64,000 bases of DNA from Pisciglobus halotolerans (lineage in GTDB: Bacteria; Bacillota; Bacilli; Lactobacillales; Carnobacteriaceae), in NCBI RefSeq assembly GCF_900113675.1, contig NZ_FOQE01000002.1, positions 62,001 to 126,000 on the forward strand. The letters are read 5' to 3'. This document shows positions 25,429 through 33,253 of the stretch, one piece after another. Under the pieces are notes generated by a model. The model ran no database searches and had not been told where the DNA came from. It was given only the letters and a program-made list of their open reading frames with translations. The number at the start of each line of letters is the position of its first letter. Within the stretch, counting starts at the first letter, position 1. The position numbers and the translations under genes are program-made.

Positions 25429-26657
25429 AGTGTTTCACCTTTTTTGAATCGTTTCGTTTTATCCCACGAAATCGTTGTTTTTGTGATCCGGCTCCACAAG
25501 TATTGACTGCCGCTCTTCAACAGCAAGATCAAAAATAATTGTGCATAGGTAAAATACATGATCATTCCGACAAATACATTAAACGGCGTGATCGCATTTT
25601 CTAGCACCATTGCACTGAGGATCTGCGCGGTATATACCACGTAACTCAAAAACCAGAGCAACAGCAACGGCGTTTCAAAATAAGGAACCGTAAAGCCCAG
25701 CAAACCTAAGACAAACCAGTAATTGGACAATAGGAGCAGCACAACAAAAAAGAAATACGTTAAGACATGCTGCATGCTGTAAATGAATGTTTTCCCATTC
25801 CAATAACTCCATTCATGCAACGATTTTTCTAACAAATATAAGTTTCCCGTCAGCCATCTCGTCCGCTGTTTAATGAATGTCTTCATGGTTTCAGGTTCCT
25901 GCTCCCATGTATGGGAGTGATGGACAACTGGCAATGTCTTTTTCATCGCCGTGATCCGAACAGTCAGCTCAGCATCTTCTGCCAGTGCGTACGGATCATA
26001 ACCACCTGCTGCTTCCAAAACGCTTCTTTTCAACAACATATTGGTGCCAGCTAAGGAGCCGGCTTTGAAAACTTTCCAGCGACCACTTTGCATCAACAGC
26101 TGGAATACTTGAAATTCAATCGCGATCATTCGCGTTAACAAATTTTGGTCAGCATTGATCGTTTTAACATAGCCGACTGCCCCAGCAGCATCTTTGGTCG
26201 TTTCTGCCGCATGCATCAGCTCGATCACTGCATCCGGTTCTGGCTGATTATCTGCGTCAAAAACCAGAAAGTAATCCGACTCTGTGATCGACAAACCGTA
26301 GTTCAAGACACGTGATTTGCCTGTTGGTTTGCCAGGTGGGACACTAACATAGTGGATACGTGCAAATAACGAACTGAAGGATTGAATGATCGACGCTGTT
26401 TCATCTTCAGAATGATCATCCAACACATATACATTCAATTCGCCAGGATAACGCAATTTCGTCATCGCCTCTAGCGTATCTTTCATGACCACTCCTTCGT
26501 TATGTGCCGGAATCAATATCGCGATCGATGGATAGTGATCAAGTATGACTGATTTTCTTTTGCTTGAACGTTGGATCACCCCAGCTAATGTCAAAAGTGA
26601 ATAAAACAAGAGCATCGCCCAAAAAAAGACGATCACAACAATCATTAATGGTCTCAT
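25425..26657 (-). CDS. processive GT2 polysaccharide synthase (BcsA/IcaA-like)
   Basis: A 410-residue membrane glycosyltransferase: N-terminal helix (3-25), cytoplasmic GT-A domain with DDHSEDET near 80, DADNQ near 131, a TED-like AEDAEL near 224 and QRTRWLTGN near 261 (the QxxRW motif), then four or so C-terminal helices that would form the export channel. This is the plan of cellulose and poly-GlcNAc synthases. It lacks a PilZ domain, so c-di-GMP control would have to come from the partner protein encoded just upstream, whose gene overlaps by 4 nt. The sugar polymerised is not evident. Confidence 0.88.
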   Translation of the reverse strand: MRPLMIVVIVFFWAMLLFYSLLTLAGVIQRSSKRKSVILDHYPSIAILIPAHNEGVVMKDTLEAMTKLRYPGELNVYVLDDHSEDETASIIQSFSSLFARIHYVSVPPGKPTGKSRVLNYGLSITESDYFLVFDADNQPEPDAVIELMHAAETTKDAAGAVGYVKTINADQNLLTRMIAIEFQVFQLLMQSGRWKVFKAGSLAGTNMLLKRSVLEAAGGYDPYALAEDAELTVRITAMKKTLPVVHHSHTWEQEPETMKTFIKQRTRWLTGNLYLLEKSLHEWSYWNGKTFIYSMQHVLTYFFFVVLLLLSNYWFVLGLLGFTVPYFETPLLLLWFLSYVVYTAQILSAMVLENAITPFNVFVGMIMYFTYAQLFLILLLKSGSQYLWSRITKTTISWDKTKRFKKGETL

Positions 26658-27424
26658 CGAACCACTGCTCCTTCTTGGGGAAAATCAACGAACTCTACAG
26701 CTTCTTTTTCATTTAATACATCTACTTCAACTGGAAGATCGTCTGTTTCCAGCTTAGTTTTCAATGTGCTGAAGAACCGCTCCAATACAATCATACAGCC
26801 AGCTTTTTCAGTATGTTGCAAAAAGACTAAGTAAGAATCATCTGCTAACTTGGTCACTAAGTCAAAACGCGTCCGCACAGTCGCCAACAACGTTTCGCAA
26901 AACAAGGCGTCAAAAGCGGTTTGTGTAATAGCAGGCGCCTTTAGATGAAAATGCAAATAATAATTGGCTTCTCCTCTTCTTTTTGTTCCGGTCGTGATCA
27001 CATCTACACGATTGACAAACTCTGTATAGGTCAATAGATCAGAAGAACCGATATACTTTTCCAATTCTTTGGCATGTGCCTGTGCGGCCTTTACTTGAGC
27101 ATCCGCTTTTTTCATCTCGCCAAACAGCAGCCACATGATGATCAAAGTAGTGACCAGGAAGGTATAAGATTCGATCAACTCAAGCTGAGTCGCAATCGAA
27201 GCATCGGTTAAAAACAGCATTCCAAAACCAACTCCTAAAGTCACGGCCAACAGCCAAATAAAATTTTTAGCAGAAGACAACAGCTGCATAGCAATCGCAG
27301 AAATCATCAGCAAACCAAAACTGATTGCACGATACTCGCTGGCGGAAAACTGAAACAGTAGCAATAGACTGACCAGCAATAAAGTGATCAACAGTGACAA
27401 ATGAGAAGACCGTTTTTTCTTCAT
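26654..27424 (-). CDS. membrane protein with degenerate GGDEF-like domain, probable c-di-GMP effector of the synthase
   Basis: Four hydrophobic segments (residues about 10-95) are followed by a short coiled region and a GGDEF-like fold. SSDLLTYTEFVNRVD matches the D-xLT-x-NR start of a GGDEF domain and KLADDSYLVFLQH stands in place of ARYGGDEF, so the cyclase site is dead. The layout recalls PelD and Listeria PssE, catalytically inactive GGDEF receptors that switch on a synthase. The inhibitory-site motif is imperfect here (RTRFD rather than RxxD at the exact spacing), so c-di-GMP binding is plausible but unproven. ATG at 27424 has GAGGT 8 nt upstream. It is first in the three-gene operon. 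Confidence 0.7.
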   Translation of the reverse strand: MKKKRSSHLSLLITLLLVSLLLLFQFSASEYRAISFGLLMISAIAMQLLSSAKNFIWLLAVTLGVGFGMLFLTDASIATQLELIESYTFLVTTLIIMWLLFGEMKKADAQVKAAQAHAKELEKYIGSSDLLTYTEFVNRVDVITTGTKRRGEANYYLHFHLKAPAITQTAFDALFCETLLATVRTRFDLVTKLADDSYLVFLQHTEKAGCMIVLERFFSTLKTKLETDDLPVEVDVLNEKEAVEFVDFPQEGAVVR

Positions 27425-27676
27425 GTTTATGTACCTCATAGTAGAATAGTTTTTGTTCTTTTATTTTTAGCATATCGCCACACCAAAAGCTATTCATTTT
27501 GGACGTGGCTTCCTATATTTTTTCCGTTTTTGACAAGTCTGTTCACAAATGCTTGGCAAAGAGAGTTCCCCCCCTTTCAAAAGAATCAAGATGAATGGGC
27601 ATTTAATTCATTGGCATTCATTCACCTCGCCATGCTGACTCAACAGGTTGCTATACCGGTGTTCATCAACTTTTTT

Positions 27677-27956
27677 GGTTCTACAATATTTAACGTTGAT
27701 CTGTAAAAATCAATTTTTTAATGCTAAGCTCGTTAGAATCCTATTTCTAGAAATTTCAGGAGGCGCATAGGGCTACTGATAGCCATGAAAAAAGATGCAA
27801 TGTGAATTACTTAGTGTTAAGCTTTAGCCGTTACACTAAGTTTGAAGCTTGCAAGCATTGAGAGGCGATTTTCGGCTCAATGTGTTCTCATGGCTTTCCA
27901 TCAGTAGCCCATCGACCATAGAAAATTTCTTTACCAACGTTAAAAGAGGAAGAACC
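27677..27956 (+). mobile_element. MITE-like element B, 280 bp
   Basis: It begins GGTTCTACAATATTTAACG and ends AACGTTAAAAGAGGAAGAACC minus one base; the outer GGTTCT/AGAACC are inverted. The flanking 8-mers ACTTTTTT (27669-27676) and TCTTTTTT (27957-27964) match at 7 of 8 places, compatible with an 8-bp target duplication. Inside, GGGCTACTGAT-AGCCATGA (27770-27788) pairs with TCATGGCT-ttcc-ATCAGTAGCCC (27888-27910), enclosing ACTTAGTGT/ACACTAAGT (27809-27841) and CATTGAG/CTCAATG (27856-27882). There is no reading frame of note. It differs from element C at only about a dozen positions by eye. The rest of the gap 27425-27676 shows nothing recognisable. Confidence 0.85.
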
Positions 27957-27975
27957 TCTTTTTTATGCAGACAAA

Positions 27976-28002
27976 AAACCGGATCGTCGATTGATCCGGT
28001 TT
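27976..28002 (-). terminator. popT terminator
   Basis: AAACCGGATC pairs perfectly with GATCCGGTTT around a 7-nt loop, followed on the minus strand by TTTTTTG. The end of element B (AAAAGAGG/CCTCTTTT, 27944-27963) forms a second terminator-like hairpin pointing along the plus strand. Confidence 0.92.
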
Positions 28003-28010
28003 GCTGATTT

Positions 28011-28901
28011 CTATTCTTTTTCGCCTAATCTGTAAGTGGCTATATATCCTAAAACCATCAAGACCAGACCTGCGATCACATAAAGCCAAGCCATAGAGGC
28101 ATGTAAGTCTCCTAAAGCGTGCGTATTGTAAATAATCGCAAATGGTGATGCGATGACCAGTCCTAAAATGGCTGCATAAGTATAAGAACTGTAATGTTGG
28201 AACAAAAATTCAATCGCTTTGCTGATCAAAAAGATACCTAGCAACACACCTATTCCAAAGACAAATAATAAAAAGAAAGTATCAAATAAAATAGCGGTAT
28301 CCCAATTTCTCAAAGCTGATAAGAAAACGGTGATGGTATTTAAGACGCCATAGTAGTAACCTAAAATCATTAAGACCAAAGAACCGCTGATGCCAGGAAT
28401 CACCATTGTAGCTGCTGTGATCACACCTACTAAGAATAGTTTGATCAAACTACCTGCATTCAGCTCAAAAGCAGTTAAGGAAGCTTCTGAACCTTGCAAC
28501 ATTGGCAAAACAACCACTATAGCAAAGAAAATAACGAATAGCAAAATATGTACCAAAGACAAGTGCTCTTGGTTATCCTTTAAGCTTTTCCCTAAAGAGC
28601 GAAACAAAATCGGTAAACCGCCTAAGATCATGCCGATAAAAGCCATTGCTGTCGTCAAGGTGTAATTGGCTAACAAAAACTCGATGACATAAGTAAAACC
28701 GACAATACCGATCCCTGCTCCCAGCAGTAAAGGAACCAAGATTTTCAAACTCATCTTCCAGTTTTTAAATAGATGCGTGATCGAATAGATCATTTTATCG
28801 TAAATACCCAAAGATACTGCCATCGTTCCGCCGCTCACGCCTGGAATAATATTCGCGATCCCGATCATAGCACCTTTGATCAAATCAAATAAGTAATGCA
28901 T
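28011..28901 (-). CDS. popT: DUF368 undecaprenyl-phosphate flippase
   Basis: A polytopic membrane protein of 296 residues with the DUF368 signature GIANIIPGVSGGTMAVSLGI near residue 15 and its internal repeat MVIPGISGSLVLMILGYYYG near 180. DUF368 proteins (PopT) were shown to recycle undecaprenyl phosphate across the membrane in Gram-positive and Gram-negative bacteria. The frame extends to 28955, but the ATG at 28901 has GAGGAGATTGTT upstream. It fits the wall- and polymer-related genes around it, since all polymers here depend on that lipid carrier. Confidence 0.88.
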   Translation of the reverse strand: MHYLFDLIKGAMIGIANIIPGVSGGTMAVSLGIYDKMIYSITHLFKNWKMSLKILVPLLLGAGIGIVGFTYVIEFLLANYTLTTAMAFIGMILGGLPILFRSLGKSLKDNQEHLSLVHILLFVIFFAIVVVLPMLQGSEASLTAFELNAGSLIKLFLVGVITAATMVIPGISGSLVLMILGYYYGVLNTITVFLSALRNWDTAILFDTFFLLFVFGIGVLLGIFLISKAIEFLFQHYSSYTYAAILGLVIASPFAIIYNTHALGDLHASMAWLYVIAGLVLMVLGYIATYRLGEKE

Positions 28902-29055
28902 AACAATCTCCTCTTCTTTGAACGCAACTTCATTCTGATGTACGTTTTTTAACAATCACAAGCGTATCACATTCTTGCAGCTCTGTAAATCAGACTTTTG
29001 GCCAAAAAAAGGTTGATTAGACACACTATCGCTAGATGCGGGAATGCTCCTATTC

Positions 29056-29075
29056 GTTATTTAGTACTAAATAAC
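29056..29075. repeat. 20-bp perfect palindrome
   Basis: GTTATTTAGTACTAAATAAC is its own reverse complement over all 20 bases. It sits in the popT-mscS gap immediately before the two-unit 52-bp mini-array. It may be a protein site or a relic of a further repeat unit. Confidence 0.7.
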
Positions 29076-29080
29076 TTTAT

Positions 29081-29175
29081 AATGACAGCTCGATTTCATT
29101 TTGATTTTCAAGCTGTCACTATCTATCTTTATAGTGACAGCTCAAACCCACTTTGGGCGAGTTATCATTATCTCA
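29081..29175 (-). repeat. two-unit mini-array with 52-bp period (array 5)
   Basis: TGACAGCTC occurs at 29083 and again at 29135, 52 bp apart. Unit 1 closes as a hairpin with AAGCTGTCA (29110-29118), unit 2 with the weaker GAGTTATCATTAT. The pair ends at the stop codon of the MscS gene (29177). The sequence differs from arrays 1, 2 and 4, but the period and the hairpin layout are the same. Confidence 0.65.
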
Positions 29176-29176
29176 C

Positions 29177-30094
29177 TCAATCAATTGGCTGATGATTTCT
29201 TTTTTCTCTATCAGCTGTGTTAGATGTTCTGATGACTTCGATGGTGTCAGCTGCGATTTGTATCTTATCGCCTGCTGCTTTGAAACGCTTCAAGATCTCC
29301 ATTGAAAGCTTGTCTTTGACCGCGCGGCGCTCTTTGTAATCAACAATATAACGCAAACTCATTTCGATCCAATTTTCATTGAAGGTAACATAAACTTGAG
29401 TGCGCAAAGAAGCATCTTTTAATTGATACTTGCGCTGCATTTTTTTCCATTCTTTAGTCGCCGGAGCGTTATAGTTGCCGATTTGGTGATCTGCAAGGTC
29501 TAAAAGAATGTTTCTTGCTTCTTCTATATCGCTGCTAAAACGAATCGGAATATGGATCTCATCCCATAAATAATCAAAATCAGCGGTATAATTATAGACC
29601 GGAGAATTGAAAATATAACTATTTGCAACACGGACAAATCGGCCGGTATATTGATCACCCTCGACCCATTCTCCGATCTCCATCAACGTTGTGCGCAAAA
29701 CGCCGATGTCAACGACATCTCCTTTGATACCGCCGAGCAGCACACGTTCACCCGTTTTGAAGAAATCGCCAAACATGATCGCGAACCAGCCTGCAAAACT
29801 AACGATCACTTCGCGCAAAGCATAGGTAATGCCGGCACTTGCCAGTCCTAACGTTGTTGAAAGGCCCGTCAACTTGTCATTGAATACAAATAAAAAGATA
29901 AAAAAGATCGCCAAATTGTTGATCCACCGAGCTACTTTACGAGTGACATACCAATTTCCCGTATCTTTCAAACGCGGATAAAGCCGATTTAAGAGAAAGC
30001 GGGTCAATGCATATAGCACAATAGAAAATAACAAGGCCCACAAAAAATTGGAAAGAATAGGAAATTTTTCTGAGAACTTTTGGATCACTCCCAT
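29177..30094 (-). CDS. small-conductance mechanosensitive channel (MscS family)
   Basis: A 305-residue protein with three N-terminal membrane helices. The third, glycine- and alanine-rich, TM3-like helix is LGLASAGITYALREVIVSFAGWF near residue 80, followed by the beta domain signature KTGERVLLGGIKGDVVDIG and the alpha/beta C-terminal vestibule. The length is typical of minimal MscS proteins. It relieves turgor on hypo-osmotic shock. GGAGG lies 11 nt before the ATG. It is a single gene, upstream of popT on the same strand. Confidence 0.88.
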   Translation of the reverse strand: MGVIQKFSEKFPILSNFLWALLFSIVLYALTRFLLNRLYPRLKDTGNWYVTRKVARWINNLAIFFIFLFVFNDKLTGLSTTLGLASAGITYALREVIVSFAGWFAIMFGDFFKTGERVLLGGIKGDVVDIGVLRTTLMEIGEWVEGDQYTGRFVRVANSYIFNSPVYNYTADFDYLWDEIHIPIRFSSDIEEARNILLDLADHQIGNYNAPATKEWKKMQRKYQLKDASLRTQVYVTFNENWIEMSLRYIVDYKERRAVKDKLSMEILKRFKAAGDKIQIAADTIEVIRTSNTADREKRNHQPID

Positions 30095-30208
30095 TGGTCC
30101 ATTAACCTCCTTTCGATCAGATGTCTAAATAGGATACCTATCATTATCTTAACAGTTTTTATCTTATTCGCCGAAAGAAGCGGCTCAGCAAAGATTCTAC
30201 GTACTTGT

Positions 30209-31288
30209 TTAATGCAACGAGGAAAATCTCATGATCAGTTCTAACACACGATCCGTTTCATTCAGAAAAGCCGCTTCCGTTTCATAACCAGTTAACGACT
30301 GAAGATTTTCTTTGATCGTTTCCATGTCTAATTGACGCAACGCTTTTTCTTCCAGAGAGATCGCCACTTTTCGTTTTTCCAATGCTCTAATATTGGCCGT
30401 ATCTTCCAGCACGCCCGGTCTTTCGATCAATAGCATTTTTTTGCCAGACGTGACAGCTTCGGCTATAGTACCCCAGCCAGCTTTCGCGATCACTAAGCGG
30501 CTAGCCGCAACATAGTTTTGTGTATCCAATAAATCGGACGGCAGTTGAACAACGTTGCCGCTTCCGCTGACTTCTACGCCGCTGGTTGCGAAAATCGTTC
30601 CGTCAAAATTTTTCACTTCTATTTTGTCCAAATTGACCGACTTTCCGCAAGAAATAAATAGACTCTCTCCGTAAGTCTCGCGAATCTTTTGTATTTTTTT
30701 GGCATTCTGTTGACGTGCAACAAAACCGATATCGCTTCTTGGACAGCTGATTTCCAGCTGGAGCAAGGCTAATGCATAAGCAATGAAATGGGTCAAATGG
30801 GCATAAGCCGCTTGAAACTGCTGCACCACTTGAGGGTCGATCCCATAATGTTCATATTGTTCTGCCCAAGTGAAATTAGAAATACCAATCGTCGGGACAC
30901 CCAACTTTCCGCCGACTAAAGCCCCGATCGGACTAATATCTGTTACCACACAACGAATGGATAAAGGCTGCAGTTGTTTCACTTCTTCAGCAACAATATT
31001 TTCCCATTTTGCGGTAAAAGCTTGCAGCTGTCTTTCAGTTTCAACCTGGTCGATTTTCAATCCATTTTGAAAAGCGACTAGACCAACATCTGTTTGCAAA
31101 TCTTTATAGATCACGCGATCTTGATAAGGCTTCAAGTAGTGCCGGGCAAAATCATTTTGAAATGCGCCGCCTGCCAAGTAAATCAATTGGTCTGTTTGTT
31201 CCAGCATCGCTTCGATGAGTGCTAAACATCGTGTCATATGACCAAATCCATGTGATGAAATATAAAAAGCTGTTCCTCTTCGTTTCAT
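30209..31288 (-). CDS. MurG-like (GT28-type) glycosyltransferase
   Basis: The N-terminus YISSHGFGHMTRCLALIEAM carries the glycine-rich HGxGH loop of GT-B enzymes of the MurG/UDP-glycosyltransferase class. The C-terminal domain has VIAKAGWGTIAEAVTSGKKM near residue 270, the donor-binding KAGWGT motif. No membrane segment is present. It is about the length of MurG, but the acceptor and donor are unknown. Relatives of this type are found in glycolipid and surface-polymer synthesis. It lies about 140 bp after the VanZ-like gene on the same strand; a promoter of its own is not obvious. Confidence 0.75.
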   Translation of the reverse strand: MKRRGTAFYISSHGFGHMTRCLALIEAMLEQTDQLIYLAGGAFQNDFARHYLKPYQDRVIYKDLQTDVGLVAFQNGLKIDQVETERQLQAFTAKWENIVAEEVKQLQPLSIRCVVTDISPIGALVGGKLGVPTIGISNFTWAEQYEHYGIDPQVVQQFQAAYAHLTHFIAYALALLQLEISCPRSDIGFVARQQNAKKIQKIRETYGESLFISCGKSVNLDKIEVKNFDGTIFATSGVEVSGSGNVVQLPSDLLDTQNYVAASRLVIAKAGWGTIAEAVTSGKKMLLIERPGVLEDTANIRALEKRKVAISLEEKALRQLDMETIKENLQSLTGYETEAAFLNETDRVLELIMRFSSLH

Positions 31289-31410
31289 TTTGTACCTCCT
31301 GTGCTGCTCGTTCCATTTTTTCCGATATCTTTATCATACAAGCTCCTTGAGCAAATAGAAACTCAAAAAAGAGCTTCTTTCTTTAAAGCGCCTGCGTTAG
31401 TTGCTCAAAT

Positions 31411-31446
31411 AAAAAAAGCGTCTGCAGGTTTTAGTTGCTGACGCTT
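31411..31446 (-). terminator. terminator overlapping the end of the VanZ-like gene
   Basis: AAGCGTC-GCA and TGC-GACGCTT (31416-31446) form an 11-bp stem with one mismatch. TTTTTTT follows on the minus strand. The stem includes the last codons of the gene. Confidence 0.85.
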
Positions 31447-32063
31447 CGCTTTTGAACTTTTTTAGACCGTATTCTTCGCTGAAGCAGCCATTGCCCTACA
31501 CTGTGCAGCAATATCCCTAGACTGGCTCCCGCTGTATCGATCCCTACGTCTGACACCAATCCTCCTCTTCCAGGTACAAATAATTGGTGGAATTCATCTG
31601 TCGCTGCGTAACCAGCGCAGATCAATAAAGTGAAAACAACAGCCTTGAACCCAAGAACGCCACTTTTTTTGAAAGCATGTTTGACGAGGACACCTAATAT
31701 AAGGTAAATAAAAAAGTGAGCATTTTTGCGCAAAAAATGGTGCAAGTGAACAGGCGCCAATACTTGCCTCAGTTGAACCGACAATAGATAAAGGATGAGT
31801 AAACCCACAACCAGCAGCAGTACTTCTTTTAGGCCGATTTGCACACCCTTTTTTTTCATAAAAACAAGTACTCCTCCTGCTAAGAGCAGAAAGAAGAGAA
31901 CTTGCAGTACTTTGACAGCGGGGACAAACAGTTGCAAGGCTTCATAACTTAGATTCCAAGAATCATCAACCGGCTGACTTGAGAAGAAAAAAATCAGCAG
32001 CATCCATAGCCTGACTGGTATCCAATAAAGGAAGCGGCTATTTTTATTCATTTGTTTGTTCAT
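31431..32063 (-). CDS. VanZ-like family membrane protein
   Basis: About five hydrophobic segments with the VanZ motifs RKNAHFFIYLILGVL and DEFHQLFVPGRGGLVSDVGI, each holding conserved polar residues (K/H and EFHQ...D). VanZ raises teicoplanin resistance in Tn1546 by an unknown mechanism, but chromosomal VanZ-like proteins are common and do not imply resistance. The ATG at 32108 would lie almost on the transcription start implied by the promoter at 32120-32148. The ATG at 32063, with AAAGG 9-10 nt upstream, is therefore the better start. Confidence 0.8.
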   Translation of the reverse strand: MNKQMNKNSRFLYWIPVRLWMLLIFFFSSQPVDDSWNLSYEALQLFVPAVKVLQVLFFLLLAGGVLVFMKKKGVQIGLKEVLLLVVGLLILYLLSVQLRQVLAPVHLHHFLRKNAHFFIYLILGVLVKHAFKKSGVLGFKAVVFTLLICAGYAATDEFHQLFVPGRGGLVSDVGIDTAGASLGILLHSVGQWLLQRRIRSKKVQKRSVSN

Positions 32064-32119
32064 ATTGACCACAACCTTTTCATCGATCTCATTTTTCGTT
32101 CTTTTCATGATTGTTTTTG

Positions 32120-32148
32120 ATTATAAAGAGAATGAGGAAGGAGTGCAA
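32120..32148 (-). promoter_or_regulatory. promoter of the VanZ-like gene
   Basis: On the minus strand TTGCAC (32148-32143), 17 bp and a perfect TATAAT (32125-32120). The predicted start of transcription is near 32113, which argues against use of the upstream ATG at 32108. Confidence 0.7.
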
Positions 32149-32224
32149 TCATTTTGTTTTCAATGCATTTTCATTAACTGCTGTAAAAATTGGTTGTATT
32201 GTTCATAGGCTGGCTTACTATCCG

Positions 32225-32504
32225 GGTTCTACAATATTTAACGTTGGTCTGTAAAAAAGCAATTTTTTTAATGCTAAGCTCGTTAGATCCTATTTCTAGA
32301 AATTTCAGGAGGCGCATAGGGCTACTGATAGCCATGAAAAAAGATGCAATGTGAATCACTTAGTGTTAGGCTTTAGCCGTTACACTAAGTTTGAAGCTTG
32401 CAAGCATTGAGACGCGATTTTCGACTCAATGTGTTCTCATGGCTTTCCATCAGTAGCCCATCGACCGTAGGAAATTTCTTTACCAAAGTTAAAGAGGAAG
32501 AACC
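32225..32504 (+). mobile_element. MITE-like element C, 280 bp, with 8-bp target duplication
   Basis: Same orientation, ends and internal fold as element B, about 95% identical by eye. The flanks are ACTATCCG (32217-32224) and ACTATCTG (32505-32512), a 7-of-8 match that looks like a target-site duplication. On the minus strand the sequence after the element reads as a short C-terminal-like coding tail (DSKPAYEQYNQFLQQLMKMH then stop at about 32166), so it may have landed in an old gene. The 32513-32699 stretch holds no gene I can support. Confidence 0.9.
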
Positions 32505-32699
32505 ACTATCTGAAAATATGAGCGGACAAATCAAAGTGGGGGAGCCTGAAGAAGAGATGCAGGGAGGGAGGTCACTTTGCTTTCAAGATAGCAAACCCTT
32601 ATTCCCTTGTCAAAGAAGAACCTTCTGCTGTTCATTCTATGAATCTCGTCGCTTTGTTTTAAGCGCTTAGCGAAGCGTTTTGACCTAAGCTAAATGTCA

Positions 32700-32740
32700 A
32701 AAAAGCCTCTCATGTGTCAATGATCAACACAGAGAGGCTT
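32700..32740 (-). terminator. terminator of the small membrane protein gene
   Basis: AAGCCTCT (32703-32710) pairs with AGAGGCTT (32733-32740), with an inner GTGT/ACAC stem, followed by TTTTTT on the minus strand. Confidence 0.9.
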
Positions 32741-32756
32741 AAGTTTCTTTTGGAAA

Positions 32757-32843
32757 TCAGTCTAGTTCTAATTGTTCGCGTAGCAAGTTGGACACGCGAT
32801 CGATTTCTTGGTCGCTCATCATTTCGTAGTAGATGCCGTCCAT
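32757..32843 (-). CDS. 28-codon overlapping ORF or frameshifted C-terminal part of the small membrane protein
   Basis: An ATG at 32843 opens a frame of 28 codons (starting MDGIYYEMMSDQEID, ending LEL-D) that overlaps the end of the gene at 32819-33031. It starts just after an AAAAAA run in the -1 frame of that gene, with AAAAGGTG as a possible ribosome binding site. It ends directly before the terminator. The composition (acidic, helical, regular) looks more protein-like than the WTASTTK tail of the upstream frame. It may be a separate micro-protein, a -1 frameshift product, or the result of an indel. Confidence 0.4.
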   Translation of the reverse strand: MDGIYYEMMSDQEIDRVSNLLREQLELD

Positions 32844-33031
32844 TTTTTCACCTTTTCTGATTCCACGTTTTGAAACATTTTTTTCGTTGTGCCATGAATG
32901 TCACTATAAATTTTCCAGCCCACTGTCCCCAGCGCAGCTAACAAAAGGAGACTCAGTAAACCGCAACCGAGCTTTTTTCCACTTCGCTTCTTTTTTCTTT
33001 CCTTATGTATATCTGAACGCGTCTCTGGCAT
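32819..33031 (-). CDS. small single-pass membrane protein (70 aa)
   Basis: A strongly basic N-terminus (KERKKKRSGKK) precedes one membrane helix (CGLLSLLLLAALGTVGWKIY, residues about 23-42), followed by a short extracytoplasmic tail. The start is preceded by GGAAGGGAT. I do not recognise a family. Its 3' end overlaps the ORF at 32757-32843, and together they could encode one protein of about 90 residues if the A6 run is a frameshift site. Confidence 0.55.
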   Translation of the reverse strand: MPETRSDIHKERKKKRSGKKLGCGLLSLLLLAALGTVGWKIYSDIHGTTKKMFQNVESEKVKKWTASTTK

Positions 33032-33253
33032 CCTTATCCCTTCCTTTCTTTTTTAATAACAAATCTAATGTGCCACTCAGAGCCATGCTAACATACCTAT
33101 TTGAGGAAAGATAGGAGAATTCTTTTATCCCTCTATTTCCTAGCCCTTGCTAAACTTTCTACTATTTTTTAGTTATTGATCGTTTGTTACCCATACGCTT
33201 TTTGTACAAATAGAAACAAAATGATTCTTCAGATCATGTGCAATCTTTATAGG

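Noticed and set aside
31431-32063. Vancomycin or teicoplanin resistance locus because of a VanZ-like gene
   Set aside because: No other van genes are present and VanZ-like proteins are common without resistance.
32521-32670. 50-codon tail of a plus-strand frame next to element C
   Set aside because: Cys- and Arg-rich composition with no start signal and no resemblance to a family.
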